The notes beneath the pieces are model-generated. The model worked only from the letters and a program-made list of their open reading frames with translations. It searched no databases and had not been told where the DNA came from. From Cryptomeria japonica (Eukaryota; Streptophyta; Pinopsida; Cupressales; Cupressaceae): a DNA stretch of 64,000 nt. The translations under genes were made by a program, and so were the position numbers. This document shows, in pieces, positions 1 to 10,989 of this stretch (position 1 is the first letter of the stretch; each line of letters begins with the position of its first letter). Location of the stretch: NCBI RefSeq assembly GCF_030272615.1, contig NC_081408.1, positions 302,471,450 through 302,535,449 on the forward strand, given 5' to 3'.

Positions 1-1879
1 CTTATTAAAAATGGAGCTCGCCTTTCCCTTGATTTCACTAGATCCATTCTCAATCAACGACCATAAGGAGACTTTGCTCCTACTCACATTGTTACACCGA
101 TCATTCAAACACAATCAATTGTACCCCTGCCTATCATTGAACCCCAATCAGTAGCACCCACAGTATCTGTCCCCGTGGTTTTCATCCCACCTTCTTCCTT
201 CTCAATATCCATACAAATATTCAATCCGATCACATTTATTCTCCAACATGCTTCTATGCCATCTTCTTCTACCTGACCACATGTCTCTATTCCACAATCC
301 TCCATTCCTCTCAACAATGCTGCTAATTTCATCCATGCTTCACTTCCTCCCATCACAACAATTCGTGGGTCGTAACCACTCGTCACTCAAGTCATTGTTA
401 CATCGGAAATCACATCTCATATTCTTGCTTCTTCATCATATCAATATATTAGTAGTGGTGGTATACCTTCCATGACTCATCCGATACTAGGGGCAAACAC
501 GGTCCATCATATCCAAGATCAGCAACATGATATAATCAAGGAAATCCAGTTAATGAAAAACATCATAAAAAATATGAAGGGACTAACAAGATAAAACCTT
601 ATTTGTTTGAGGAATTTTGTCCTTGTCCTTATGATCCTTCGATATTAGTTGCACCTTACCCACCAGGGTTTGAGATGCCTAAGTTCACAAAGTATGAGGG
701 TCAAGGGGACCCCCGAGACCATGTATGTTAGTTTCACATCTTATGCCAAGAAGTCTCTTATAATGATTTATATCTTCATAGGCTCTTCCCTAAAAGTCTC
801 ACAAGAGATGCTCTTGCATGGTTCTTGTCCTTGCCCCAAGGTTCTATCACCTACTTCCTGGACTTAGCAGAAAAGTTTGTGGCACACTATGCTTATAACA
901 TTGTCAATGATGTTTCCATGATGGACCTTTGTAACACGAAACAAAGGCCTGGAGAAAATTTTGCTAACTTCTTGCAGAGGTGGAGACACCTTATCAAGAA
1001 ATTCAAGTGGGATATGCCAGAACAACACCAAATTGAATTGTTTCAAAAAAATTTGGTGCCCAAACTATCAAAACCCTTGACATCTCAATGCATAAAGTCT
1101 TTTCAGAAGTTGACTGACAAGGGACTAGCCCTTGAATGTGTCTTGTTAGATGAAGGTACCCTAAATAATTATCAAAAATCAAGTCAAAATACCTCCTCTT
1201 ATCACAATAGTAAACCAAAATTTTGGTTTAAGAACAAGAACGTAGTCAAGGATGGTGTCACTGATGCAAAGCAGGTTCAGACCGTGGTTGCTCCTCCAAA
1301 GTCCACCACCACTAATTGACAATTCAATACTCATCAAAACAATCAAAATCAATCTTAGAGGCCTCCCAAAAATGTCTTAGTTCAGGGGTGACCACCCTGA
1401 TCTCCAAGAGAGTATACTCCCCTTGCTAAGCCCATTGAGGTGTTCCAAAAGCTTGTCCAGGTGGGTGCAGTTGTCTTTCCAATAACTCACCAATTTGATC
1501 TTAATCAACCTAAACCTAGGTGGTATTATGAGAATGCGTATTGTGACTATCACCGTATCAATGGGCATGATACACAAAAGTGTATGAAATTGAAGAACTA
1601 CATACAAGATCTCATTGATAAGGGTCATATTGAGGTAGCAACAACAAAACCTAGTAACAATAATGACAAACTCAAGATGTACCACGAACCTTTCTCGAAG
1701 AATGACAAAGGCAAGGGATCATCATCTAATGTTGTGAACTATGATTATACCAATCATATAACTGAATTTGATTTTTTGGTGGGTCGCATTGAGTCTGTAG
1801 ATAGCCATGTCAATGTCATCACTGTTCAGGGAACTAATCCTCCCCCCTCCCAAAGTAGACCTAGGATCACTGTTTAGGA
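1..1879 (+). pseudogene. gypsy-A gag (capsid/nucleocapsid), degenerate
   Basis: Gag packages the element RNA in cytoplasmic virus-like particles. The N-terminal part (to about 600) is Pro/Ser/Thr-rich. The capsid segment starts near 610 with the conserved pattern PYPPGFEMPKF ahead of KYEGQGDP. The retrotransposon gag domain runs through 825-1160 (LAWFLSLP, then a tract including FLQRWRHL). A nucleocapsid-like Cys/His box lies near 1530-1600 (YCDYHRINGH, then a Cys five residues on), followed by a helix ending QDLIDKGHIEV. This CxxH..H....C arrangement is typical of Tat/Ogre gag rather than the classical CCHC knuckle. The reading frame shifts several times (for example near 720, 825 and 1440) and holds stop codons. 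The start codon is not visible; the first clear coding signal is already open at the window edge. Confidence 0.82.
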
Positions 1880-2684
1880 TAATCCTTCCCCTCCTCAACC
1901 AGCAAGAAGACCTAACCCTACTAAGATAGTCATTCAAAGTGTTGCCCCTTCCACCTCCCACTCTCAGAATGACTACAATGTAACTACCCATCATGGGAGG
2001 GTAACTGTCCAAGGAGCCCCTCCTCCACCAAACCCTCCCCCCATGTCATCCACATGTCGATATGATCTCCTTGATCATCTTGGGAAGACCCCCCCATAGA
2101 TCTCCATCCTAGAGCTCCTCAAGACCTCCCCTATCCACAAGCAGATTTTGGAACAATCCCTCCTTGAGTCACATGTCCCCGACGACATAAATGCTGCCCA
2201 ATTCCAAGCCCTCATTGGAAACCTTGCTGCCCAACAACACCTTGTTTTCACCTCCAATGACACTTCTATGGATGATGATCATAATAAACCATTACATATC
2301 AAAGCCCTTATCTAGAAACACAAGGTTAAATGCATCTTGATAGACACTGGATCTGGACTCAATCTTTGTACATATAAGTTAATAAAGAAATTAGGACTTT
2401 CTGAGGACCTGGTTGATACGTCAGAATGAATCACAATCAAAGCCTATGATGATGCATAAAGGGTTTCCAAAGGAATGATCACTTTGCCTCTTCAAGTGGG
2501 CCCTGTTACAATTGAGACCCCTTGCCATGTTTTGGATCTTGATATCCCTTATAACATTCTCCTCGGTCACTCATGGATTCATTCCCTTCAAGCCGTTCCT
2601 TCCACCTATCACCAATGCCTTAAATTTCCCTTCAATGGTAGAGAAATCACTATCAAAGGTGATCCACAACCCTTTCAGTATTAA
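1880..2684 (+). pseudogene. gypsy-A gag-pol linker and aspartic protease
   Basis: A Pro-rich linker (1880-2060) is followed by a conserved helical segment (around 2075-2260, with ISILELLKTSP and FQALIGNL) that is usual between gag and protease in this lineage. The retropepsin-like protease follows: the active site IDTGSG is at about 2340-2357 and the second signature, ILLGHSWIH, at about 2548-2574. The enzyme would cut the polyprotein as a homodimer. Stop codons interrupt the frame at about 2097, 2314, 2427 and 2457, so no functional protease can be made. The active-site Asp-Thr-Gly triad itself is intact. Confidence 0.82.
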
Positions 2685-3323
2685 AATCTCCTAGAAGGGA
2701 AACATCCATACCATTTCCCACTAAATAGACCCACTCCAACTCCCCCATCTGACGCATCTAATGTCACCTCCATCTCATCTCAAACAAAGCCCAAATTCAA
2801 GATCCTAGACAATGGTTGTGGAGAATACAAACTTGAGGATGTCTTATTAATAAGCAATCTCCCCTTGTCTCCTAAGTCATTTGGTAAGCCCAAAGAAATA
2901 AAAAAGGATCAGAAACTCGTTATACAATGTAAAGGTACTACCTTCAAGCAATGGGGTCCACTTGATGAGGAGAGTCTTAAGACAAATGTTTCTTCATGGT
3001 TGTACCATGAGGAGGATGAAGATCCAATAAAAATACCCAAGAAGATGTATCCAAAAGCATCAACCATAGTGGAAAAGATGGGTTATAAAGGACATAGCTT
3101 GGGGTCGAAAGAGAAAGGAATCAAAACACTGATAAATCCCATCTCATACAAGTACAATAGGGGCTTGGGTTATACTCCAGTACCTAAGATCACTATCGCT
3201 GGTACCCCTTTCAAGTCCTTCCTTGGATGTCAAATACTGATGAAGAGGAATTTCATGAAATGCCTTTTGAGTATAAAGATGACATCTTCTTTGACACCCA
3301 TGTCAACATCATCACCCCCGTAA
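2685..3323 (+). pseudogene. gypsy-A G-patch domain segment
   Basis: This stretch lies between protease and RT. The piece at about 3058-3190 has the glycine pattern of a G-patch: VEKMGYKGHSLGSKEKGI, then a run of about 15 residues ending in a glycine-rich turn RGLGYTP. G-patch domains bind nucleic acid or activate DEAH helicases. They are known inside the polyproteins of several retroviruses and of some plant gypsy elements. The upstream part (2865-3050) is charged and has no recognised fold. The frame is open from 2865 to 3323, unusually long for this decayed copy. From 3324 to about 3719 the sequence is a badly decayed linker with stops in all plus frames. Confidence 0.7.
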
Positions 3324-3719
3324 CCCCTTCCACTCCACATGAGCTATAACTTGTTCACCCCGAGCTTATAGACTAGGAACAATGAGACAAACCCACTTTA
3401 GACATTTGTGTTGATGACAATGCTCTCATGACTCTCTTGACTATGCGTAATTTAGAAGACCATAATAGAGTTCATGGGATTCAATTACATGAAAAAGGAT
3501 ACTTTGGTAGTTAGGTCAATACCTTTAGTCACAAAAAAGATAATAAAAAAAAATTCATGATTCCCTAGGTGAAAACCTCTTCGAGGCACCTTTAGATGAG
3601 GAGAAAGTAAAAACAAAGGGTGTATCCGAAAGTGAAAACCTAGATTGGGCATTTTAGGATGAGGGACTTGACCTCCCTACCATTGTTCCTCCTCAACAGG
3701 ACAGGTCATCTTTACTAAT

Positions 3720-5102
3720 AGAGGAAACATATACTATCAATGTGGGCACTAAAGACATCCCAAAGAATGTGCTCATTGCAAATTCCTTGTCGGATCAAGA
3801 GAGACAAAAATTTATCAATTTCTCACATAAACAAAGATCAATTTGGCTTGGTCATATGCCAACATGCGAGGCCTAGATCCTAACTTGGTAGTTCATAATC
3901 TTGTTGTTCACCCAAATGCAAAACCACTAAAGTAGAAATTACTCAAGATGCATCCACACATTACACTTCTTGTCAAAGAAGAACTTCAAAATATGTTGGA
4001 TGTTGGATTCATAAAACTAATAGACTATCCTGAATGGGTATCCAAAGTTTTACTTATCAAGGTGGCCATCCGCATCTGCACGGATTTCCAAGATTTGAAT
4101 AAAGCCTATCCTAAAGATGATTTCTTTCTCCCCAACATAGACATGATTATAGAATTCACGACAGGACATGAAAAGTTATCACTAATGGATGGATTTTTTG
4201 GATACAATCAGATCAATATCACAAAGGAAAACCAACACAAAACAATATTCACATCACCATGGGGCACCTTTTGTTATCAAGTCATGCCTTTTGGTCTCAA
4301 GAACACCAGATCTACATATCAATGAGCAATGAAAACAATTTTCCATGACCTTTTGCACAAAATCATGGAGGATTACGTAGATGATCTTTTAGGGAAATCC
4401 AAGACAAGACATGAGCACATCCCTATCTTAAGGAAATTTTTGAGAGATTGGAAAAATATAAACTGCGCCTGAATCCCAAGAAATGCATCTTCGACGTCAC
4501 ATCTAAGAAACTGTTAGATTTCATTGTTTCTCATAGAGGTATAGAGGTTGATCTTGCAAAGGTGAAATCTATCATGGAAATGCCTCCCCAAAAACCCTTA
4601 GACAACTACGTAGCCTCCAAGGAAAACTCCAATCCATCAGATGCTTCATCTCATAACTTGCAAACAAATGTCATCCATTTGCACATCTATTACACAAGGA
4701 TACCAAATTCAAATGGGACTTCCTATGTCAGAAGGCTTTTGAGAAACTCAAAGAATATCTTGCATCACCTTTGGTTCTTATGCCTCCCATTCTAGGACAA
4801 CCACTTCTTTTGTAGATATCAGCTACTACAATGGCATTGGGGTCATTATTGGCACATACAAAGATCATGGAAAAGAGCATGTTATATACTATATCAATTG
4901 CACATTAGTAGGGTATGAGCTCAATTATACCCCTATTGAAAGAGCATGCTTAGCACTTGTCTTAAGCACACAAAAAATCCAACACTACATGTTTAACAAT
5001 AAAACAAAATTAATTGCTAAGATCAACCCTCTCAAGTACCTCTTATCAAATGCCACTCTCACTGGCATGACTGCTAAATGGGTCATGTTATTAAGTGAAT
5101 TC
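3720..5102 (+). pseudogene. gypsy-A reverse transcriptase and gypsy-type RNase H, split by copia-1
   Basis: The RT makes cDNA from the element RNA and the RNase H removes the template. The RT N-terminus begins near 3720. Recognisable motifs are ICTDFQDLNKAYPKDDF (about 4077-4127), LSLMDGFFGYNQI (about 4180), the FGLKN segment (about 4290) and the catalytic YVDD at 4374-4385. An in-frame stop follows STYQ at 4323. After a shifted connection segment (4448-4795), RNase H is readable from about 4820 to 5097 (YTPIERACLALV, then TAKWVMLLSEF). Copia-1 is inserted directly after this last motif, and the frame resumes at 12223 with FNIEYVDRKAIKG. Several frameshifts make it non-functional. Confidence 0.85.
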
Positions 5103-6322
5103 TATTGGCCATTTGGTGGAACTGATTATTTTTTGCATTGATGTTTTGTCAATGATGTCAATACTAGTTGTTTGGATGCTTTATTGACACCCTTCTGGTC
5201 CCGGTAGGTTAAGTGGTTTCTAGTTAACTTGGATCTGACATGACCCGACAGGCTCTGGTATAATCTGGTGATAGAATTGGCTTGTTCATGATACTTATAC
5301 TCATATTTGGTCAGTTGGTTTTGGTTTGGAAATTGGATGCTATCCTGCTTGCTTAGGAGATTGGTTTCTAGTTTCGGAGAGGGTTTCACTGGCAAATCTT
5401 TTAGTGGAGATCTTTGATGAATTGCATAAGTGGTGTTGGTGTAGCTTCTAATGGACTTTCAGGATGTTGTTGGTGATCATGTTAGAGACTTGGTGGATGG
5501 AGATCATTGCTGAAGCGTGTGGACCTATACTTGGTCCCGGTTGATCTAGGTTATGGACCGACTTTAATGTAACGTGTGGATAGGACCTATTGATGTATTT
5601 TTGGGATGTCTTATGTGTTGATATTACTTGTTTGGTCTAAGGTCGACATGGTTTGTAATTATGTAATCAATTTATTATTTGGTGGCCAACCTGATTGTTT
5701 ATGTCGAGGGTTTGTATACATAGATGTAAGATTTTATTGTAGACCATCATGGTTATATGTAAGAGGTCATGGTCAAGGAATGTAATGCACAAATAATGTA
5801 ATATCATTTAGGTAGAGGAGTTGGTCGATCATTGGAGATCGAATTGGGTTTATGTAAGAGGATTTAGTCCTCCAGTATTGAGCTTAACCGAAACTGTACT
5901 TGGGAATAGGAGATGTTGTCTTTTGCAGTTCAACACTTCTCTGGATTGTAGTCTGGATTTATATGTAGTCAGTGAGGCTCCTTTTGTGATGAATAGTGTG
6001 CTTTAGGTTGTTGGCCTTCCTGCAAGTGTAGGCCCCTTCATTGTAATTCACATACTTACTATAGAAGTATTATCAGATTGTGGGTAGGCTTCCCACCGTG
6101 GTTTTTCCCTTTACCGGGTTTTCCATGTATAAATCTTGGTGTTGTGTAGATGGATTTTACTCTGTGATTATTGTTTATGCTTAATTGGATTAACTACTAT
6201 TTTGATATTATTGTTTTGGGTTCCAGTTTTAAAGTTTTAATTGCTGAATGTTTCTGTAATAAGTGACAACTGATTCACCTCCCTCTTCTCAGTTGTCTTT
6301 CGGTTATCTGAACTATCTAACA
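5103..6322 (+). repeat. copia-1 5' LTR (1220 bp)
   Basis: The LTR begins TATTGGCCATTT and ends ATCTAACA; both ends recur in the 3' copy. The start TA instead of TG occurs in all three copies of this LTR in the window, so it belongs to the family and is not a local mutation. Near 6104-6128 lies the block TTTTTCCC ... GGTTTTCCATG followed by TATAAATC, a conserved R/U5 landmark of plant copia LTRs. The LTR should carry promoter and polyadenylation functions; I did not identify a convincing TATA box upstream of that block. Confidence 0.94.
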
Positions 6323-6324
6323 AT

Positions 6325-6336
6325 TGGTATCAAAGC
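6325..6336 (+). other. copia-1 primer-binding site (initiator tRNA-Met)
   Basis: TGGTATCAAAGC begins two bases after the 5' LTR. It matches the usual plant tRNA-iMet site TGGTATCAGAGC with one change. Minus-strand cDNA synthesis would start here. Confidence 0.92.
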
Positions 6337-6380
6337 TTTGGTCCTCTCTGCAAAAAGATTAACCGCTTGAGGAAGATCCT

Positions 6381-7346
6381 ATGGTGACTAACAATTCAAG
6401 TTCATCTAGTTCTTCTGGAGCTATCTTTCGAAGGGATATTCTGAGGCTCGATGAAACAAATTACACAACATGGAAGATTTAGATGGAGACTCATCTGAGA
6501 TGTCTTGGCAAGGATATTTGGGAGATCACACAGAATGGTGTCACACCCTATAATCTGGGATCTGGAAATCCTCCTCCAACTAACTTGGACAAGGAGCTTG
6601 AGAATGATTATACAACAAGAGAATCCCTCTTATGTGCACTATCCGATCAACAAATAATGGGATTAACAAATAAATCATCTAGAAAGGCTATACGGGATAA
6701 GTTGGAGACTTTAAATGAAGGTGACACTACAATGAAGATTGCTAAACTTGATGGTTATCGAGTGAGATATGAAAACCTGAATATGGAAGAAGATGAAAGG
6801 ATTACAACATTCATGGAAAGGGTAAATGAGATTGTTATGGGAATTCAATGTTGTGGTGGAACTCTGAGCAAAGATGAAATTGTTTCTAAAGTCCTGAGAG
6901 CCCTACCATCGGTTTACAAAATTAAGGCTATTGCTATTAATGAGTTGAGAACAATGGCTAATACATCTATCAACAAAGACACTTTGGTTGGGAAACTATT
7001 TGCTTTTGAGCTTGAGGAATTTGGACCTTCTGGAGCTATGAAGACTAAACCTGCTTTTCATGCGGCTACATCTACAACTAGTAAGCAAGACTAGAAAGCT
7101 TTATATGCAAAATAATTGGAAGATATGAAGAGAGAAGATGATGAGTTTGAGCAACTTGAAGCACTATTTGCTAGAAGAGTATCGAAAGGACCAATAGGAA
7201 GTAAGTATGAAGGAAAAACACCTTTTAAATGTTTTGCATGTAATAAGATTGGTCATTTTGCATCTAGATGTCTTGAAAGGAATTCAAGATTTGAAGAAAG
7301 AGTTAGAAGATTATTTAAGCCTAGCCATGGATATCAGAACAAATAA
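6381..7346 (+). pseudogene. copia-1 gag
   Basis: The ATG at 6381 is the first in frame after the primer site and fits the usual copia gag start. The protein opens with a Ser-rich tail, then shows the copia gag (UBN2-type) fold: the LRLDETNYTTW signature at the start, and FMERVNEIV and LRALPSVYK further on. The nucleocapsid zinc knuckle is complete at 7230-7271 (CFACNKIGHFASRC, CX2CX4HX4C). The whole stretch stays in a single frame with the protease, but in-frame stops occur at 6480, 7092 and 7113. Several stops look like single transitions, consistent with decay by cytosine deamination. Confidence 0.88.
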
Positions 7347-7899
7347 AAGTACAAGAAAAACATAGACAAATCATGCTACATAGAAGATGAGGAAGACATT
7401 ACTGATTCAGATGATGAACCGACAGAAGAATCTGCTAGTGGATCCGACAATGGGAAGGAATGGGTGTTTCTGGCTATCAAGGAAGATGATTCGACACTAG
7501 AAGAGAATGTACCTTAGGAGAAGGCACTTGCTGCTAAAATTGAAGACAAGGATTAATGGGTAATTGAAAGTGGTTGTTCACATTATATGACTGAAGATAA
7601 AGGGAAGTTTCTATCTTTGTAATAATTTGATGGTGGACTAGTTAGATTTGGAGATGACAAGGCATGTATGATCAAAGGAAAATGAACTATATCATTAGTT
7701 GGTAAGAACAATACTGACAATGTTTATTATGTTGAAGGTTTGAAGCATAATCTATTGAGTGTAGGACAATTGGTAGATAAGGGATTTCAATTACAGTTCA
7801 AGGATGGAAAATACAAAATCATTAATAGAGATGGCTTGGAGATTGCAACCGGTACACAGAAAAATGGTAATATATTTCATTTAAACTCTAGTGAGAGGA
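7347..7899 (+). pseudogene. copia-1 aspartic protease
   Basis: The region follows an acidic spacer (DEEDITDSDDEP) in the same frame as gag. The copia protease signature is present at 7557-7590 as WVIESGCSHYM. The catalytic aspartate is replaced by glutamate (codon 7566-7568), where copia-2 in this window keeps WIIDSG. The C-terminal part, with LKHNLLSVGQL at about 7740, is well preserved. Stops at about 7516, 7555, 7621 and 7684 break the frame. The Asp-to-Glu change alone would be expected to cripple or abolish cleavage. Confidence 0.88.
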
Positions 7900-8884
7900 C
7901 ATGTTTGATTACACAAATTGATGAGAGTTGGCTATGGCATAAAAGGCCATGTCATGTGAATTTTGATTGCATTGTGAATATCAGTTCAACTAAGGCAGTT
8001 AGGGATATACCTATGATTATGAAGCCCTATAATCCGGTATGTAAAGAATGTCAAATGGGTAAATTGGTCTGAAACCTCTTTTAGGAGTATACAAGATAAA
8101 TCAAATGATGTTCTTGATCTTATTCATACTGATTTATGTGGCCCTGCTAGAGTTAAAAGTTTTCATGGTGATAGATATTTCATGCTAGTCATTGATTATT
8201 ATTCTAGAATGACATGGGTTACTTTTTTGAGAGAAAAATATGAAGCATTTGAAAAGTTTAAAATCTTTAAGGATAAAGTGGAACTTGAGATAGGATTGAG
8301 GATTAAATGTTTGAGACCAGATCATGGTGGAGAATTCACATCCAGTGAGTTTAATAACTTTTGTGACAAGCATGGTATAAGAAGACAATTTTCCGCTCCC
8401 CGGACACCTTAGCAGAATGGAGTTGAATGGAGTTGTGGAAAGGAAGAACAAAACTATCTTGGATGTTTCTAGAACAATGATGATGGAAGATAATCTACCT
8501 CATGTCTACTAGAGAGAAGCAATGAGTACATCAGTTTATACATTCAACAGAGTACATATCAAAGGAGAAACTGGTAAGACACCTTATGAATTGTGGTTTG
8601 GCAATACACCTATAGTTAAGTATTTTAGAATTTTTGGTAGTAAATGTTATATCAGGAGAGATGATACTATTGGGAAATTTGAACCTAGATGTGATGAAGG
8701 CACATTTATTGGTTATTCTAATGAAAGCAAAGCCTATAGATGTTATAACAAGAGATTGCAGAGAATTGTGGAGAGTGCTAATGTCAAAGTAGATGAGCTA
8801 AAAAAAAGTCAAATTATAGTTTATGAGAAGGAACCGACAGTGGAAATGATTATATCTATACTGATAGCACCTTTACCAGAATAG
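7900..8884 (+). pseudogene. copia-1 integrase
   Basis: The integrase joins cDNA to host chromosomes. The zinc-binding N-terminus is visible as LWHKRPCHVNF (about 7930) and VCKECQMGK (about 8037). The catalytic core shows the first Asp in IHTDLCGP (about 8122), the second in RPDHGGEF (about 8320) and the start of the QNGV motif at about 8413. Just there a 10-bp unit (aatggagttg) is tandemly duplicated at 8416-8435, which shifts the frame at the position of the catalytic Glu. A further frameshift lies just after 8072. The C-terminal domain continues to 8884 (KTPYELWFGNTP, FIGYSNESKAYR). Confidence 0.9.
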
Positions 8885-9810
8885 AGAGTTGAACCAGTTA
8901 CTCCGGCAACATCAGAGAATTCTACAGTAACTGAAGAATAGGGAAGAGGAATAGAGAGTCAAAAGACTCCTAGGTATGTGAGATTGAATTATTCTGAAGA
9001 TCAAATCATTGGGGATAAGAGAAATGGAGTGATGACAAGAAGAAGACTGGAAACTAATGAGGTATGTTTAATTTCACAAGTTGAATCAGTATCAGTAGTT
9101 GAGGCATGTAAAGATGAACACTGGTTGAAAGCTATGGAAGAAGAATTATATCAGATTGAGTAAAATAACACATGGACTTTGGTTCCCCAGCCTAAAAATA
9201 AAAATGTTATTGGAACTAAATGGGTTTTTAGGAATAAATTGAATGAGGATAGTGAAGTTATAAGGAATAAGGCTAGATTGGTTTGTAAAGGATATTTTCA
9301 GAAGGAAGGAAATGATTATGGAGAAACTTTTTCACCGGTAGCTAAGATTGAAGCTATAAGATTATTTCTTGCCTATGCTGCTTACAAAAACTACAAGGTT
9401 TACCAGATGGATATTAAATGTGCATTTTTGAGCATTTTTGAATGGGGATCTTGATGAGGAAGTTTATATTGAGCAACCTGATGGTTTTTCAGTATCAGAT
9501 GATATAGATATGGTGTGTAGGTTAAGGAAAGCTTTATATGGATTGAAACAAGCACCTAAAGCTTGATATGTAAGGTTGGGTAAATATATTTTGAAGCTTG
9601 GTTTTACTAAGGGCAATGCTGACAATAATTTATATTATAAAATCACTGATGATGATATAGTGATTATTGAAGTATTTATTGATGATATTATTTTTGGAGG
9701 TGAAGATAAATTATGCATAGAATCTTCTAAGAATATGGAGAAAAAGTTTGAGATGTCTATGATTGGTGAGATGAAATTTTTCTTAGGTTTGTAGATTACT
9801 CAAACTGACA
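8885..9810 (+). pseudogene. copia-1 reverse transcriptase
   Basis: The copia RT is recognisable from WLKAMEEELYQIE (9120-9160), through NKNVIGTKWVFRNKL (about 9197), YQMDIKCAFL (about 9402) and the catalytic FIDD (9675-9686) in EVFIDDIIFGG. An in-frame stop separates the first block (9161-9163). At 9422-9442 the 10-bp unit gcatttttga is tandemly duplicated, again shifting the frame. This is the second such 10-bp duplication in this pol gene. The upstream part (8885-9110) is an acidic spacer that ends with a segment including YSEDQIIGDKR. Confidence 0.9.
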
Positions 9811-10629
9811 AAGGTATTTTCATCTATCAAACTAAATATACTAAGGAATTATTGAAGAGATTTGGTATGGGAGATTCTGAACTGGTAAGTACACCTATGG
9901 TTACAAGTGAGAAATTGATAAGAAAAGATGTTTCTGCACCGGTAAATCCTACAAGATATAAATCTATGATTGGAGGTCTACTTTATTTGACTCAAACTAG
10001 GCTTGACATTATGAATTCTCTTTGTATTGTTTCAAGATTTCAGAGTGATCCTAGAGAAAATCATGAGATGGCGGTCAAAAGGATTTTTAGATACTTGCAA
10101 GGTACATCAGAATATGGTTTGTGGTACCCTAAGGATGATAACTTTGATTTATGTGCATATACAAATGTTGATTGGGTTGGAGATGTTGATGACCAAAAAA
10201 GCACTTCCGATGGAGCTTTCTTTCTTGGAAAGAAGTTGGTTTCATGGATCAAAAAGAAACAATCATGTAATTCTTTATCTACTACTGAAGCTGAGTATGT
10301 TTCTGCTTCTACTAACTGTACACAAGTTTTATGGATGAAGCAAATGTTGAAGGATATAAAAGCTGGATTGTGATGCACTGGTAGTTATTCACTGTGATAA
10401 CTCTGCTGCTATTGATATATCAAAAAAAATGGTATTTGATTCTAAAACAAAGCACATATCTATCAAGTATAACTTTTTGAAGGAGAAGGTGGAAGCAAAT
10501 GAAGTTAGACTGGTTTATGTGAACACTAAAGAACAAATTGCAGATATTTTCACTAAACCTTTATCCAAGGAATCATTTGAGTACCTGAGAGACAGATTGG
10601 GAGTTTCTGCCCCTCCGATAGAGACTTGA
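9811..10629 (+). pseudogene. copia-1 RNase H and C-terminus
   Basis: The RNase H region includes YKSMIGGLLYLTQTRLDI (about 9955), FRYLQGTSEYGLWY (about 10084), DWVGDVDDQKSTSD (about 10170), STTEAEYVSAS (about 10278) and the terminal segment ADIFTKPLSKESFEYLRDRLG. A single extra A near 10355 shifts the frame before the DNS block. The reading ends at the TGA at 10627-10629. Template-RNA removal is its role. Confidence 0.9.
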
Positions 10630-10989
10630 TTGATGTGGTTTGGTATAAGTCTGACATGCATTATCTGAGATTCTATTCATTTTGACACTGATGTGGGATG
10701 CTACTGCTCAGGGGGAGTAGTCAACTTTGGGATTCTAAGGCTTATTATTTTGCTTTGATATTTCTGTTAGATTTCTAGCATTGATGTTAAAGGGGAGAGA
10801 TATTGATGTGAAAAAGTTAAAGAATTAAAAAGAAAAAGTCAAAGGGGGAGAGATATGAACAAGAGAGTTATTCAGAGCTATATACAAGTGATTGTTGGTT
10901 GTCTTCCACAGGGGGAGACTTGTTTGGCATTTCTTGGTACTTAGATGTTTTTCACATCTAGTGTTGCCATCAATACCAAAGGGGGAGAT
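10630..10989 (+). other. copia-1 3' untranslated region with five purine tracts, last one the polypurine tract
   Basis: Five G-rich purine tracts occur: at 10711, 10789, 10841, 10911 and 10978. The last (aaagggggaga, 10978-10988) abuts the 3' LTR and should prime plus-strand synthesis. Repeated GGGGGAG tracts in this region are seen in SIRE-type plant copia elements. Confidence 0.8.

Noticed and set aside
10061-10378. 105-codon open frame on the minus strand across the copia-1 RNase H
   Set aside because: Exact shadow of the sense RNase H codons.
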